Below the pieces are notes generated by a model. The model was not told the origin of the DNA. It searched no databases and was given only the letters and a program-made list of their open reading frames with translations. DNA of 6,539 bases from an uncultured Muribaculaceae bacterium (GTDB lineage Bacteria; Bacteroidota; Bacteroidia; Bacteroidales; Muribaculaceae): positions 1 to 6,539 of the forward strand of contig CAKUKR010000098.1 of the NCBI GenBank assembly GCA_934663645.1, given 5' to 3'. A program made the translations under genes and the position numbers. Numbering within the stretch: the stretch's first letter is position 1; each line of letters starts with the position of its first letter. Positions 6,232-6,539 of this stretch are shown here, piece by piece.

Positions 6232-6539
6232 TGACAAATGAGGCGGTTTGAGGGTATAAACGACAGCGGATATTTCCCAGTGGCCTTTTTTGTTGCTTCC
6301 GATGCGCTTGATGACACCTCGTTTCTTCAGTGAGGCAATCAGTCTGTTTGTCTTGCTCTTAGACCAGCCCAAAGATGCTGTGATTTCGGGGATTGTGATT
6401 ATGGAATTGTATTTTAGGGTTTCAACAATTGCTTTATCATCGGCGGATTTTATAGTTTCAGTTATAGTTTCAATTATGGTGTCATTTGTAGTCTCGTTTT
6501 GAGATGACAAGTGAGGCGGTTTGAGGGGATAAACGACAG
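6172..6539 (-). CDS. C-terminal part of a winged-helix protein, probably an AlbA_2/AAA_4-type putative regulator (5' end outside window)
   Basis: The frame is open to the right edge, so only the last 121 residues are visible. The first possible start inside, a TTG at 6510, is not a real start because the sequence on both sides of it belongs to a duplicated segment. Residues 31-89 form a winged helix-turn-helix: DDKAIVETLKYN, then ITIPEITASLGWSKSKTNRLIASL (recognition helix around SKSKTNRLIASLKKRG), then the wing VIKRIGSNKKGHWEI. On both sides are LKPPHLSS(Q/H)NE segments followed by tetrapeptide repeats (TTND/TIIE/TITE and GINE/GINE/GISE). Such winged helices with NE-type or DTI-type tetrapeptide linkers are, from family knowledge, typical of the C-termini of Bacteroidetes AlbA_2/AAA_4 'RecG-like' proteins of uncertain function. 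The ATPase/AlbA part is not visible, so that assignment is inference. The gene is more AT-rich than the operon below it. Confidence 0.75.
   Translation of the reverse strand, partial: VVYPLKPPHLSSQNETTNDTIIETITETIKSADDKAIVETLKYNSIITIPEITASLGWSKSKTNRLIASLKKRGVIKRIGSNKKGHWEISAVVYTLKPPHLSSHNEGINEGINEGISEGIK
6220..6266 (-). repeat. Direct repeat, downstream copy (273-bp offset)
   Basis: Matches 6493-6539 at about 43 of 47 positions, with 38 of 40 identical over 6227-6266. It encodes VVYTLKPPHLSSHNE, against VVYPLKPPHLSSQNE in the upstream copy. Weaker similarity (about two thirds identity) continues through the adjacent tetrapeptide-repeat DNA (6175-6219 against 6448-6492). The offset is exactly 91 codons, so the reading frame is preserved. 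Confidence 0.92.
6450..6497 (-). repeat. Imperfect 12-bp tandem repeat encoding TTND/TIIE/TITE
   Basis: Four diverged 12-nt units occur on the plus strand: TTATAGTTTCAG (6450-6461), TTATAGTTTCAA (6462-6473), TTATGGTGTCAT (6474-6485) and TTGTAGTCTCGT (6486-6497). They encode a tetrapeptide-periodic linker just before the winged-helix domain. They occupy the same position relative to the upstream direct-repeat copy as the GINE array does to the downstream copy. Confidence 0.8.
6493..6539 (-). repeat. Direct repeat, upstream copy, cut by the window edge
   Basis: This is the upstream partner of 6220-6266. Similarity is still strong at base 6539, so the repeat almost certainly continues outside the window and its true length is unknown. 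Confidence 0.92.

Noticed and set aside
6172..6510. A stand-alone 112-residue winged-helix protein starting at the TTG at 6510
   Set aside because: The frame stays open to the window edge. The residues just upstream (VVYPLKPPH) are repeated later in the same protein, so the TTG is internal to a larger gene.

Overview
This window looks like a Bacteroidales chromosome. Three things support that: neither predicted promoter looks like the sigma70 -35/-10 type, and both instead match the Bacteroidetes -33 TTTG / -7 TAnnTTTG consensus; start codons lack Shine-Dalgarno sequences and follow A-rich or nondescript leaders; and the ribosomal proteins and efflux proteins read as Bacteroidetes versions. 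The efflux operon is visibly GC-rich. A Muribaculaceae- or Prevotella-like host is a guess, not a demonstration. Every gene I can support is on the minus strand, so the window reads from right to left.

Layout in the direction of transcription. (1) At the right edge (6539-6172) is the 3' end of a gene that continues outside the window. It encodes a winged-helix DNA-binding domain flanked by two copies of a duplicated segment offset by exactly 273 bp (91 codons), and it ends in a 12-bp tandem repeat encoding a tetrapeptide. This arrangement resembles the C-termini of AlbA_2/AAA_4 ('RecG-like') putative regulators. (2) From 6171 to 5955 lies an intergenic region with a near-perfect promoter and an approximately 90-nt leader. 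(3) From 5954 to 969 is a four-gene tripartite export operon: a TolC-like outer-membrane channel, an HlyD/EmrA-like periplasmic adaptor, and two ABC-2 type permeases. Gaps between genes are about 20-40 nt, and no ABC ATPase gene is present. (4) From 968 to 813 is a second near-perfect promoter and leader. (5) From 812 to 207 is the rplU-rpmA pair (ribosomal proteins L21 and L27). (6) From 206 to 1 is noncoding sequence with two intrinsic-terminator-like hairpins. One probably ends rpmA transcription. The other has its T-tract oriented for a plus-strand gene that would lie left of the window.

In the export operon, the two permeases would form a heterodimeric inner-membrane unit. The adaptor would bridge the periplasm and the TolC-like protein would open the outer membrane, giving a YbhFSR-G/TolC-like pump for drugs, lipids or other amphiphiles. 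The ATPase needed to drive it must come from elsewhere if the system is active. The most unusual sequence is the repeat structure of the right-edge gene; the ribosomal pair is ordinary housekeeping.
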